The notes under the pieces are model-generated. The model was not told the origin of the DNA, searched no databases, and saw only the letters and a program-made list of their open reading frames with translations. Made by a program: the position numbers and the translations under genes. From the NCBI RefSeq assembly GCF_002807035.1, contig NZ_NIUC01000002.1:1021267-1085266 (forward strand): 64,000 bases of DNA, read 5' to 3'. Source of the stretch: Algoriphagus formosus (lineage in GTDB: Bacteria; Bacteroidota; Bacteroidia; Cytophagales; Cyclobacteriaceae). The number at the start of each line of letters is the position of its first letter. Positions within the stretch are counted from its first letter, which is position 1. This document shows, in pieces, positions 10,155-18,907 of this stretch.

Positions 10155-12527
10155 ATGGCAGATTTGATAGTATCATTTCGGGAGATCGGAATGGAAGACG
10201 TGGCAACAGTGGGAGGAAAAAATGCCTCTCTCGGTGAGATGTTTCAAAAGTTGATTCCTCTGAAAATCAATATACCAGATGGTTTTGCAGTGACAGCAGA
10301 TGCCTACCGGCTTTTTGTGCAGCACAATCAAATCGGCGAAGCTATCCAAGACCATCTAAAGCAGTTGGATCTGAAGGACTTTTCCAACCTCAATTCAGTT
10401 TCTAGCTCTATCAAAAAGCTTTTTCTCAAAAGCACTTTTCCCTATGAATTGATCGAGGAAATCGAAGGAGCTTACCGGAAGCTTTGCGAAGCAAATGGGC
10501 GCGAAGTAGATGTAGCGGTCCGGAGTAGTGCTACAGCGGAGGATCTTCCGGGAGCGAGTTTTGCCGGATTACATGAATCTTTCTTGAATATTCAGGGAGA
10601 AAAAAAGCTCTTAGAAACCGTCCGATCCTGTTTTGCTTCGCTCTACAATGCCCGCGCGATCAAGTATCGCCATGACAGGGGCTTTGACAAACACGAAATT
10701 GCGCTCTCGGTAGGTGTGCAATTGATGGTGAGGGCTGACTTGGCTTGTAGTGGGGTTACTTTTTCCATTGACCCTGAATCGGGATTTTCTAATGCTGTTT
10801 TGATTACAGGCTGCTGGGGTTTGGGAGAAAATATCGTGCAAGGAGCGGTGATTCCCGATGAGTATTTGGTGTTCAAACCTTCTTTGGAAAAGGGTAAAAA
10901 GTCTATTATTTCCAAAAGATTGGGTCCCAAGACCAAAACCATGATCTATGAAAAAAAGGGAGGAGTAGTCAATCTGGACACACCCAAGGAAAAGCAGGAA
11001 GCTTTTGTACTTGATGAAAAAGAAATCGAAACACTAGGGAAATGGGCGGTGCAGATCGAAAAGCATTACCAAATGCCCATGGATATCGAATGGGCTAAGG
11101 ATGGAAATTCCGATGAGCTTTTTATCGTGCAAGCGCGACCGGAAACTGTACATGCTGACAAGGACCCATACGTACTGAAAGAGTATTCGTTGACGCAAAA
11201 AGGAGAGCTTCTAAGTTCCGGCTATGCCATCGGTAACGGAATCACAGCCGGCAAAGTCAAAATCCTTCACTCTCCCACTGAGGCGGATCTGCTGGAAAAA
11301 GGGGATATTCTTCTCACCGAAATCACCAATCCTGATTGGGATCCGGTAATGAAAAAGGCCGGAGCCATTATTACAACCAAGGGCGGTAGAACCAGCCATG
11401 CAGCCATTGTGGCGCGGGAAGTGGGGGCGCTGGCAATCGTGGGTGCAGAAGGAGCTCTGGAAAAGCTCAAAAATGGAGACTTGGTCACAGTAGACAATTC
11501 CTCCGGAAAAATCGGAAAAGTCTATGCCGGCAAACTGAAGTGGAAAACTCAGGAGCACAATTTCAAAGGCCTTAAACTTCCCAAAACCCAGCCCATGTTT
11601 ATCCTTGCCGACCCTGAAAAGGCTTTCAACCTCTCCTTTTTCCCAAATCAAGGAGTAGGATTGATGCGAATGGAATTTGTCGTCAACGGAAGCATCAAGG
11701 TGCATCCCATGGCTTTGGTGCATTTTGATGAGTTGGAAGATCCAGAAGAAAAAGCCCAAATCGAAACGCTCTGCAAGGGCTATTCTGACAAGCAAGAATA
11801 TTTTGTGGATAATCTGTCTCAGGCTGTAGGGACGATAGCCGCCGCCTTCTATCCCAAGGATGTGATTTTGCGTATGAGTGATTTCAAAACCAACGAGTAT
11901 GCCCATCTTTTGGGAGGTGGTCAATTTGAAACTGGGGAAGAAAACCCCATGCTAGGCTTCCGTGGAGCCTCCCGGTACGATCACGAGCGATATAGGGAAG
12001 GTTTCGCTTTGGAATGTCAAGCCGTCAAGCGGGTCAGAGAGGACATGGGATTAGAAAATCTCAAAGTGATGATTCCCTTCTGCCGCACACCGGAGGAGGG
12101 CAAGAAAGTGATTACTCTAATGAAAAAGCTAGGCTTGGAGCAGGGGAAAAATGGACTCGAGATCTACGTGATGGCCGAAATTCCCTCCAATGTGATCCTG
12201 GCTGAAGAGTTTGCCCAAATCTTCGATGGCTTTTCCATCGGTTCCAATGACCTGACCCAACTTACATTAGGCGTGGATCGGGATTCGGAGGTCTTGAGCG
12301 ATCTGTTTGATGAAAACAACCCTGCCGTAAAATGGATGATTGCAGAGGTGATTCGTAAGGCCAAAGCTGCTGGCAAGAAAATCGGGCTCTGCGGTCAGGC
12401 ACCGAGCGACAATCCTGCTTTTGCTCAATTCCTGATCGAAGAAGGAATAGATAGTATTTCCTTTAATTCGGATGCATTACTGAAAGGAATTGAGAATATG
12501 ATTGAGGCGGAAGGAAGAGGGAAATAG
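10155..12527 (+). CDS. ppsA: Phosphoenolpyruvate synthase
   Basis: PpsA turns pyruvate and ATP into phosphoenolpyruvate, AMP and phosphate, so carbon can enter gluconeogenesis. The 790-aa protein has the expected order: an ATP-grasp-like nucleotide domain (GGKNASLGEM at 20-29, RSSATAEDLPGASFAG at 123-138), the swivelling phosphohistidine domain with GGRTSHA and His415, and a C-terminal PEP/pyruvate TIM barrel ending with the GSNDLTQ and GLCGQAPSD segments that carry the proton-donor cysteine. It is a single gene and fits growth on acetate or amino acids, together with acs at 31 kb. Confidence 0.96.
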   Translation: MADLIVSFREIGMEDVATVGGKNASLGEMFQKLIPLKINIPDGFAVTADAYRLFVQHNQIGEAIQDHLKQLDLKDFSNLNSVSSSIKKLFLKSTFPYELIEEIEGAYRKLCEANGREVDVAVRSSATAEDLPGASFAGLHESFLNIQGEKKLLETVRSCFASLYNARAIKYRHDRGFDKHEIALSVGVQLMVRADLACSGVTFSIDPESGFSNAVLITGCWGLGENIVQGAVIPDEYLVFKPSLEKGKKSIISKRLGPKTKTMIYEKKGGVVNLDTPKEKQEAFVLDEKEIETLGKWAVQIEKHYQMPMDIEWAKDGNSDELFIVQARPETVHADKDPYVLKEYSLTQKGELLSSGYAIGNGITAGKVKILHSPTEADLLEKGDILLTEITNPDWDPVMKKAGAIITTKGGRTSHAAIVAREVGALAIVGAEGALEKLKNGDLVTVDNSSGKIGKVYAGKLKWKTQEHNFKGLKLPKTQPMFILADPEKAFNLSFFPNQGVGLMRMEFVVNGSIKVHPMALVHFDELEDPEEKAQIETLCKGYSDKQEYFVDNLSQAVGTIAAAFYPKDVILRMSDFKTNEYAHLLGGGQFETGEENPMLGFRGASRYDHERYREGFALECQAVKRVREDMGLENLKVMIPFCRTPEEGKKVITLMKKLGLEQGKNGLEIYVMAEIPSNVILAEEFAQIFDGFSIGSNDLTQLTLGVDRDSEVLSDLFDENNPAVKWMIAEVIRKAKAAGKKIGLCGQAPSDNPAFAQFLIEEGIDSISFNSDALLKGIENMIEAEGRGK

Positions 12528-12719
12528 GGAAGCTGGAAGACAGCAGCAAGTAAGTCGGGGAGTTAGAAAGTTAATCCAAAACCTTTGAAGCATTAGTCCA
12601 TGTGATCCAACAATATCCCATCCTTTTCAATGGCACATAAATGAATGGATAGGAAGTCTTTCTTCAAAAAAACTTTAATTTCACAAGTATGAAAACGAGC
12701 CTGCCTAAACAGACAGGGT

Positions 12720-12785
12720 TTCCATCCCGAACTACGGTTCGGGACAGGTTACGACCATTGAAAAACAAAAAATAAACACATGAAA
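12720..12785 (+). repeat. Dispersed leader/palindrome repeat, copy B
   Basis: It carries TCCCGAAC/GTTCGGGA (12725-12732 and 12737-12744) followed by a leader ending in ATAAACACATGAAA. It aligns to the rdgB leader in reverse orientation (8153-8217). The ATG at 12780 is followed by a stop after six codons. Confidence 0.75.
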
Positions 12786-12853
12786 TCGAGTATGATGTAG
12801 CCAACACTTACATATATGACTATAAAGCATGCGAGATTCAATGTGGCCGTTAA

Positions 12854-12880
12854 AGAAAAAAATTATAAACACATGAAATC
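12854..12880 (+). repeat. Partial leader module (third copy)
   Basis: The string AAATTATAAACACATGAAA here is identical to the matching part of the rdgB leader, and ACACATGAAATCGA is shared with copy B. It lacks the palindrome part. Confidence 0.6.
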
Positions 12881-12883
12881 GAC

Positions 12884-12932
12884 ACGATTAAAATCATCAT
12901 TAAACACACAGGGAAATGATGATTTTAATCGT
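12884..12932. repeat. Perfect 18-bp inverted repeat, 13-nt loop
   Basis: The left arm (12884-12901, ACGATTAAAATCATCATT) is exactly complementary to the right arm (12915-12932). No T-run follows, so it is not a standard terminator. It lies 41 nt before the CocE-type start codon and could act as a leader hairpin or a binding site. Confidence 0.8.
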
Positions 12933-12973
12933 CAAAGATTCCATCTGAACAATAAAAATCAAAAAATAAACAG

Positions 12974-14887
12974 ATGAAACAAACCTTATCTACTTTCCTT
13001 CTTTTCTTCCTGCTAGTCACAGGGAGTTTGTTTGCGCAAGTGGCTGACTCCACCTATATCAAAGAAAACTATGATAAAATGGAGGTTCAGATTCCGATGC
13101 GTGATGGCGTTAAACTGTTTACTTCCATTTATATCCCAAAGGATAAATCAAAGACCTATCCCTTTTTGATGCAACGTACATGCTACAGCGTGGCTCCTTA
13201 CGGAGAAAGCAATTACAAGACTAGCCTAGGCCCAAGTAGCTACCTGATGCGAGATGGGTATATTTTTGTTTACCAGGATGTGCGGGGCCGATGGATGTCT
13301 GAAGGGGAATTTACTAACATGACTCCCAACATTCCGGGAAATGATGTCAATAACAAGATGGCGGTGGATGAATCATCCGACACTTTTGATACGATAGAAT
13401 GGCTATTGGAGAATATCGCTGGGCATAATGGAAGAGTCGGTCAATGGGGGATTTCTTATCCAGGATTTTACACGGCAGCAGGGCTACCAGATGCCCACCC
13501 GGCCTTAAAAGCTTCTTCACCTCAAGCTCCGATTGCAGACTTTTTCTTTGATGACTTCCATCACAATGGCGCTTTTCTTCAAAGCTACACCGCTGCCATG
13601 CCGGTTTTTGGTTACCAGCATGATGGTCCTACGAGCTCTCCATGGTATATGGACAAACTTGCTCGGTTTATGAGTCAGCCGATCAGTGATGGCTATGATT
13701 TCAATCTCCGTTTGGGACCTTTGAAAAATATCACCGAGAAATACCAATACGATAATTTCTTTTGGCAGGAAATCACCGAGCATCCCAACTATGATGAATT
13801 TTGGCAAAAAAGAGCCATTCTACCACATTTGAATGATATCGACCATGCTGTCATGACTGTGGGTGGATGGTTTGATGCGGAAGATCTTTATGGGCCTTTG
13901 AATATTTATAAAACCATCGAAAGAACGAGCCCTTCGGCTGAAAACATGCTTGTCATGGGTCCCTGGGCTCACGGACAATGGTCTCGCCCTGAAACTGGTC
14001 AGACCACGCACGGCCATATTTACTTCGGCGATAGCATCAATACTTTCTACCAAAGAGAAGTGGAGCGCAGGTTTTTTAACCACCACTTAAAAGGAGGCGA
14101 CAATCCGAAACTCCCTGAAGCTCTTATGTACGATACCGGCAAAAAGGAATGGAGAGAATTTGACGCTTGGCCACCAAAAGAAATCGAACCAGCTAAACTT
14201 TATTTTGGAGAACGAGGGCAATTATCCGTCAACAAACCCCTAGATGAAGAAGCGGTGTTTGAATATATCAGTGACCCTGCAAAGCCCGTACAATACACTT
14301 CCAACACAGAGAGTCTCGTTTTTACACCAAGGCTTTTTATGAGTGATGACCAGCGGGAAGCAGGACGCAGACCCGATGTGCTTACTTTTGAGACAGACGT
14401 ATTGACCGAAGATGTCACCCTAGCAGGTGAAATCATGGCCCGATTGAAAGTATCCATGACTGGAACTGATGCTGACTTCATCGTAAAACTTATCGATGTC
14501 TATCCTCAGGATCATCCAAATTATGATCATAATCCCAAGAATGTAATCATGGGAGGATATCAGCAGCTCGTACGATCAGAAGTGATGCGGGGTCGATTCC
14601 GAAATAGTTTCGAGAATCCCGAGCCATTCGAACCAAACAAGCCAACCGATGTGGATTTCCGACTTCAGGATCTGCTTCACACCTTCAAAAAAGGCCACCG
14701 AATCATGATCCAAATCCACAGCACTTGGTTCCCTTATATCGATCGCAACCCACAGAAATATGTGGACAATATTTATGAGGCATCGGAAGAAGACTTTATC
14801 AAGTCAACCATCCGGGTGTATGGCTCATCGGTAATTGAGATAGGTGGTAATCAAACCTTGGGAACCCAGTTGGAACCCAAAAAGTAA
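12974..14887 (+). CDS. Secreted CocE/NonD-type alpha/beta hydrolase (peptidase S15-like)
   Basis: This 637-aa exported hydrolase resembles the glutaryl-7-ACA acylase / cocaine esterase / X-prolyl dipeptidyl-peptidase group. Residues 1-21 are a signal peptide (cut near LFAQ). The catalytic domain starts with VQIPMRDGVKLFTSIY, and the nucleophile is probably Ser161 in GQWGISYPGFY. GGWFDAEDLYGPLNIY and MGPWAHGQW should carry the acid and the histidine. The C-terminal part (from about 430) is the family's jelly-roll domain. The true substrate (amide, ester or peptide) cannot be told from sequence. The start codon sits in a leader nearly identical to copy B upstream. Confidence 0.9.
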   Translation: MKQTLSTFLLFFLLVTGSLFAQVADSTYIKENYDKMEVQIPMRDGVKLFTSIYIPKDKSKTYPFLMQRTCYSVAPYGESNYKTSLGPSSYLMRDGYIFVYQDVRGRWMSEGEFTNMTPNIPGNDVNNKMAVDESSDTFDTIEWLLENIAGHNGRVGQWGISYPGFYTAAGLPDAHPALKASSPQAPIADFFFDDFHHNGAFLQSYTAAMPVFGYQHDGPTSSPWYMDKLARFMSQPISDGYDFNLRLGPLKNITEKYQYDNFFWQEITEHPNYDEFWQKRAILPHLNDIDHAVMTVGGWFDAEDLYGPLNIYKTIERTSPSAENMLVMGPWAHGQWSRPETGQTTHGHIYFGDSINTFYQREVERRFFNHHLKGGDNPKLPEALMYDTGKKEWREFDAWPPKEIEPAKLYFGERGQLSVNKPLDEEAVFEYISDPAKPVQYTSNTESLVFTPRLFMSDDQREAGRRPDVLTFETDVLTEDVTLAGEIMARLKVSMTGTDADFIVKLIDVYPQDHPNYDHNPKNVIMGGYQQLVRSEVMRGRFRNSFENPEPFEPNKPTDVDFRLQDLLHTFKKGHRIMIQIHSTWFPYIDRNPQKYVDNIYEASEEDFIKSTIRVYGSSVIEIGGNQTLGTQLEPKK

Positions 14888-14913
14888 AAAGCTACGAATC
14901 GCTTCAGTGATTT

Positions 14914-14950
14914 TTAAAAAAATGGGGGGAGGATTAATTCTTCCCCCATT
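14914..14950 (-). terminator. gnd terminator with one arm in the coding end
   Basis: On the minus strand the last gnd codons (for EWGKN) and the stop form the 5' arm AATGGGGGAAG. It pairs, with G-U wobbles, with CCTCCCCCCATT, which is followed by a run of seven T. No T-run follows on the plus strand, so it mainly serves gnd. Confidence 0.75.
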
Positions 14951-16349
14951 CTGTATGGAAAATACCTTCTCGATCGGTGCGTTCGTAGGTATGCGAACCA
15001 AAGTGATCGCGTTGCGCCTGAATCAAATTTAGTGGCAACCTACCCGTAGTCAAGGCATCAAAATAACTGATGGAAGTCAACAAGCCAGGCATGGCTATTC
15101 CCCTTTCCAGAGCTTGACTTGCCACCCTTCTAACTGCAGGAAGTGCTCCATTCACCTTATCCACAAAACTTGGAGAAAGCAAAAGATTTTCAAGTTTTGG
15201 ATTTTGGCCGAAGGCTTCTGCAATATCTGCAAGCATCCCTGCACGAATGATGCAGCCGGCACGCCAGATTTTAGCAATTTGAGAAAGATCCAGCTCGTAG
15301 CCATATTCCTTGGAGGCCTCTGCAAGCTGATGCAAACCTTGAGCATAAGAAATGACGAAGGAGAAATATAATGCCTTTTCTGCCTGCTCAATTAATTCTT
15401 CTTTTGGCAAAGTAGGAAGCTTAGGACGATCGTAAAGTGAATCGGCATCGACTCGCAAGGATTTCAAAGCCGATATCTCCCGCATACTGACAGCCATATC
15501 GATCGTAGGAACTGGAATTCCTAGATCCATGGCGTTCTGGGAGGTCCATTTGCCGGTCCCTTTCTGTTTTGCTTTATCCAAAATCATATCCACCAAGCGA
15601 CCTGAACCCAAATCATCCTCCTGAAGGAAAATCTCAGCAGTAATTTCTACCAAAAAGGACTGTAAACGACCTTTATTCCAGCTATCAAATACTTGATGGA
15701 GCTCGTCATTGTTCAAACCAGCAGCTCGATGTAGCAGGTCATAAACCTCAGAAGTCAATTGCATCATGGCGTATTCGATGCCGTTGTGAACCATTTTGAC
15801 ATAGTTACCAGCTGACTTGGGCCCCAAATATGCCACGCAAGGTTCACCCTGATACTTGGCTGCTACCGCTTCAAAGATCGGGCGCACATGTTCGTAGGCT
15901 TCCTTATTTCCACCCGGCATGATACTAGGTCCCTTTCTGGCCCCTTTGGCACCACCTGAAACTCCCGAACCAAAGAAATGAATGCCCTTTTGGCTCAAAT
16001 ATGCATCCCGCCGATCTGTATCCGAAAAGAAAGAATTCCCTCCGTCAATGATAATATCACCCTTATCGAGGTGCGGAAGTAAGTCTTCAATGACTTGATC
16101 CACAATTTTCCCAGCTGGTACAAGCAGCATGATTTTGCGAGGACTTGTAAGTGATTGGCAAAAAGTAGGAAGATCCTGAGTTGCATCAACACGAGATCGA
16201 TCACCTCCTTCTTCCCGGAGAGCCTCCACTTTTTCAGCATCAAGATCATAGCCGAAAGCTGAAAAGCCATTGTCTTTTACATTCAAAATAAAATTCCGCC
16301 CCATCACCCCGAGGCCGATCAATCCAAAATCATATTGCGTTTCTTGCAT
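14934..16349 (-). CDS. gnd: 6-phosphogluconate dehydrogenase, decarboxylating
   Basis: Gnd converts 6-phosphogluconate and NADP+ to ribulose 5-phosphate, CO2 and NADPH, the last oxidative pentose-phosphate step. At 471 aa it has the long homodimeric form. The N-terminal Rossmann motif is GLIGLGVMGRN. The substrate segments VSGGAKGARKGPSIMPGG, KMVHNGIEYAMMQL and the Lys-containing KQKGTGKWT are all present. I use the ATG at 16349, since eight extra residues upstream are atypical. It is divergent from zwf-pgl, so the three oxidative-branch genes share one intergenic region. Confidence 0.96.
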   Translation of the reverse strand: MQETQYDFGLIGLGVMGRNFILNVKDNGFSAFGYDLDAEKVEALREEGGDRSRVDATQDLPTFCQSLTSPRKIMLLVPAGKIVDQVIEDLLPHLDKGDIIIDGGNSFFSDTDRRDAYLSQKGIHFFGSGVSGGAKGARKGPSIMPGGNKEAYEHVRPIFEAVAAKYQGEPCVAYLGPKSAGNYVKMVHNGIEYAMMQLTSEVYDLLHRAAGLNNDELHQVFDSWNKGRLQSFLVEITAEIFLQEDDLGSGRLVDMILDKAKQKGTGKWTSQNAMDLGIPVPTIDMAVSMREISALKSLRVDADSLYDRPKLPTLPKEELIEQAEKALYFSFVISYAQGLHQLAEASKEYGYELDLSQIAKIWRAGCIIRAGMLADIAEAFGQNPKLENLLLSPSFVDKVNGALPAVRRVASQALERGIAMPGLLTSISYFDALTTGRLPLNLIQAQRDHFGSHTYERTDREGIFHTEWGKN

Positions 16350-16422
16350 GTTTTGCGCTGTTCTAAAATTCAATTAATCCTATCAATCTGCACTCAAGCT
16401 CGCTCTTTCTCACCAATTCACT

Positions 16423-16430
16423 TATTTTTG
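16423..16430 (+). promoter_or_regulatory. Candidate -7 element upstream of zwf
   Basis: TATTTTTG fits TAnnTTTG in the gnd-zwf divergent gap, 106 nt before the zwf ATG. The -33 element is not obvious. Confidence 0.4.
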
Positions 16431-16536
16431 TGTCAGATTTCAAAATTAACCGATCTGATCAGCTTATTTGGGATTTTGAGAAAAAAACTGAATCACGACT
16501 TCTGATATTTCCCCTTTTGCAACAAAGCTCCCCCCT

Positions 16537-18069
16537 ATGAAAAAAACACCCAACCAGATGCTAATCATTTTTGGTGCTTCTGGGGATCTCACTTCAAGGA
16601 AGCTCATTCCAGCCATATACAACCTTTTTAAAGGCGGTCATTTATCCAAAAATTTCTGTGTCCTAGGAGTAAGCAGAAGCAATATGACCGACGAGGAGTT
16701 TCGGACCAAAGCCATTTTGGAAAGCCCTTTTCTTCAAAAAGAAAATAGCAAAGAAGACCCTCAAACCATGCAGGCCTTTGCTGAACAATTCCACTACCAA
16801 GACTTGGGTAGTGACTATGACCACAGCTATGACTTACTGGCCAATCGGATCGCGTCTCTGAATGAACAGCACGGTACTTCGGGTAATTATATTTTTTATC
16901 TCTCCACTCCACCGAGTCTCTATGAGGTAATTGCCAAAAACCTATCCGAAGCAGGACTTAGCAAAGAAAAAGATGGTTTTAGACGCTTGATCGTGGAAAA
17001 ACCTTTCGGCTATGATCTCGAGTCAGCCAAAACTCTAAACGATGCGTTGCATCACTATTTCGATGAAAAGCAGGTTTATCGAATCGATCATTATTTGGGA
17101 AAAGAGACAGTTCAAAACCTACTCGTGACCCGATTTTCCAATTCCATATTCGAGCCGCTCTGGAATCGACGCTACATTCATCATGTCGAAATCACCAACG
17201 CAGAAACCGTCGGAGTAGAAAAAAGAGGAGGTTATTATGATAAGTCTGGGGCACTTCGGGATATGTTTCAGAGTCATTTGCTGCAAATTGTCTCTCTCCT
17301 GGTGATGGAGCCACCGATTTCCTCAGATGCTGAAGAGATTCGAGATGAAAAGGTAAAAGCACTGAAATCCCTTCGAATCATGAAATCGGAGGAAGAAATC
17401 GTCAAGAATACGTTGCGAGGTCAGTATGTCAAAACTGAAATTGATGGAAAAACGGTCAAGGGTTACCGGGAAGAAGAAGGGGTAAATCCGGAATCAACCA
17501 CCGAAACCTATGCCGCCATCAAGTTTTTTGTAGACAACTGGCGATGGAAAGGAGTCCCTTTCTATGTCCGCACCGGCAAGGCTATGCCAACCAAGGTCAC
17601 TGAAGCCGTCATTCACTTCAAGACTCCTCACCACGAAGTCTTCATGAGCCAAGACGCTTACCGCAAGGACAATAAGCTGATCATTCGAATCCAACCCGAT
17701 GAGGGAATTTTAATCAAATTCGGAGTGAAAGTTCCGGGCCTAGGCTTTCATGTGGAGCAAGCAAATATGGAATTTTATTATTCCGATCTAGAGTCCGCAC
17801 AGGTCATGGATGCCTATGAGCGTCTGCTGCTCGATGCCATGCAAGGCGATACCACACTCTACGCCCGTGCCGATGAGGTGGAGGCTGCTTGGAGATTTGT
17901 AGATCCCATATTGAAATGCTGGGAAAACAATCCCGCTGTCAATACCTACGGCTATTCGGTAGGTACTTGGGGACCTCGCAATTCGGACGAACTGATCGAA
18001 GATAGCTTCGGCTGGCGCAATCCCGGAGATTTGCTGACCGATGAAACAGGATTTTGTATTCTTTGCTAA
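16537..18069 (+). CDS. zwf: Glucose-6-phosphate 1-dehydrogenase
   Basis: Zwf oxidises glucose 6-phosphate to 6-phosphogluconolactone and makes NADPH. The 510-aa length is usual. Its N-terminal dinucleotide motif is GASGDLTSRKL (13-23), and the active-site signature RIDHYLGKE lies at 182-190 with its catalytic histidine. EKPFGYDL and the C-terminal FYVRTGKAMP segment are also typical. It is followed after 11 nt by pgl, so the first two steps of the pathway are in one operon. Confidence 0.97.
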   Translation: MKKTPNQMLIIFGASGDLTSRKLIPAIYNLFKGGHLSKNFCVLGVSRSNMTDEEFRTKAILESPFLQKENSKEDPQTMQAFAEQFHYQDLGSDYDHSYDLLANRIASLNEQHGTSGNYIFYLSTPPSLYEVIAKNLSEAGLSKEKDGFRRLIVEKPFGYDLESAKTLNDALHHYFDEKQVYRIDHYLGKETVQNLLVTRFSNSIFEPLWNRRYIHHVEITNAETVGVEKRGGYYDKSGALRDMFQSHLLQIVSLLVMEPPISSDAEEIRDEKVKALKSLRIMKSEEEIVKNTLRGQYVKTEIDGKTVKGYREEEGVNPESTTETYAAIKFFVDNWRWKGVPFYVRTGKAMPTKVTEAVIHFKTPHHEVFMSQDAYRKDNKLIIRIQPDEGILIKFGVKVPGLGFHVEQANMEFYYSDLESAQVMDAYERLLLDAMQGDTTLYARADEVEAAWRFVDPILKCWENNPAVNTYGYSVGTWGPRNSDELIEDSFGWRNPGDLLTDETGFCILC

Positions 18070-18080
18070 ACGCAATACCC

Positions 18081-18794
18081 ATGGAAACACGAATTTTTGA
18101 AAATAAGGAAACTGTGGCCAAAAGCTTTTCTGCGTATTTGTCCGATCTGATAAGCAGCAAGCCGGAGATGCATATTGCACTTTCCGGTGGCAGCACGCCA
18201 AAAATCGTTTTTGATGAATTGGCGGCTGAATATGGGGATAAAATCGACTGGAAAAAGGTGCATTTCTATTGGGGAGATGAGCGCTGTGTAGCGCCGAGTG
18301 ATTCGGAGAGTAATTTTAAAATGACTCAGGATCATCTCCTATCAAAAATTCAGATCCCTGCAGAGAATGTACATCGGATTCAAGGTGAAAATGATCCAGT
18401 GCAGGAAGCCAAACGCTATTCCCAAGTATTGGAGATGCAATTGCCATCCCAAAATGGAATGCCTCGCTTTGACTTAGTGATCTTGGGAATGGGAGACGAT
18501 GGACACACGGCATCGATTTTCCCGGATTCCATTGATCAGTGGGAAGCCAAAGATCTATGTGTGACAGTAGCCCATCCGGTATCAAGACAGATTAGGGTCT
18601 CACTGAGTGGCGGAATCATTAACCATGCTGAGACCGTGGCCTTTTTGGTGACTGGAAAAAGCAAAGCAGAAAAGGTGCGGGAAGTGATCCAAAAAGAAGG
18701 GAATTTTGATTCCTACCCGGCCAGTTTGGTGAAGCCTGAAAGCGGAAACCTGATCTGGTTTTTGGACGAGGATGCGGCAGCAGATTTAAGATAG
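18081..18794 (+). CDS. pgl: 6-phosphogluconolactonase
   Basis: Pgl hydrolyses 6-phosphogluconolactone, linking Zwf to Gnd. The 237-aa protein shows the DevB/SOL-type motifs: ALSGGSTPK near the N-terminus, FYWGDERCV, and GMGDDGHTASIFP in the middle. The ATG at 18081 gives a normal N-terminus; a start at 18054 would lie inside zwf. A strong terminator follows directly. Confidence 0.95.
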   Translation: METRIFENKETVAKSFSAYLSDLISSKPEMHIALSGGSTPKIVFDELAAEYGDKIDWKKVHFYWGDERCVAPSDSESNFKMTQDHLLSKIQIPAENVHRIQGENDPVQEAKRYSQVLEMQLPSQNGMPRFDLVILGMGDDGHTASIFPDSIDQWEAKDLCVTVAHPVSRQIRVSLSGGIINHAETVAFLVTGKSKAEKVREVIQKEGNFDSYPASLVKPESGNLIWFLDEDAAADLR

Positions 18795-18802
18795 CAACTA
18801 GT

Positions 18803-18832
18803 AGCCATGAGAATCAAACTCATGGCTTTTTT
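18803..18832 (+). terminator. Intrinsic terminator of zwf-pgl
   Basis: AGCCATGAG (18803-18811) pairs with CTCATGGCT (18819-18827), a 9-bp stem with a 7-nt loop, followed by a T-run to 18832. Confidence 0.85.
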
Positions 18833-18907
18833 GATACCAGCAAGCCTAAACTTTCTAAGAAATGGCCTGCTTTTAGAACATAAACTTTAACCAAAATCAA
18901 TCTTTTT

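Larger units (their letters stand above)
12528..12973. other. 446-bp gene-free region with repeated leader modules
   Basis: No supported gene lies here. It contains a small GC-rich stem near 12699-12717, one copy of the dispersed leader/palindrome repeat (12720-12785), a second leader-like module ending in ATG at 12873, and a perfect inverted repeat at 12884-12932. Both internal ATGs open only short frames (about 6 and 34 codons), and the second runs into the start of the CocE-type gene. Confidence 0.7.

Noticed and set aside
11211..11924. Minus-strand ORF of 237 codons inside ppsA
   Set aside because: ppsA has complete catalytic motifs across the region, and the antisense frame has no recognisable domain.
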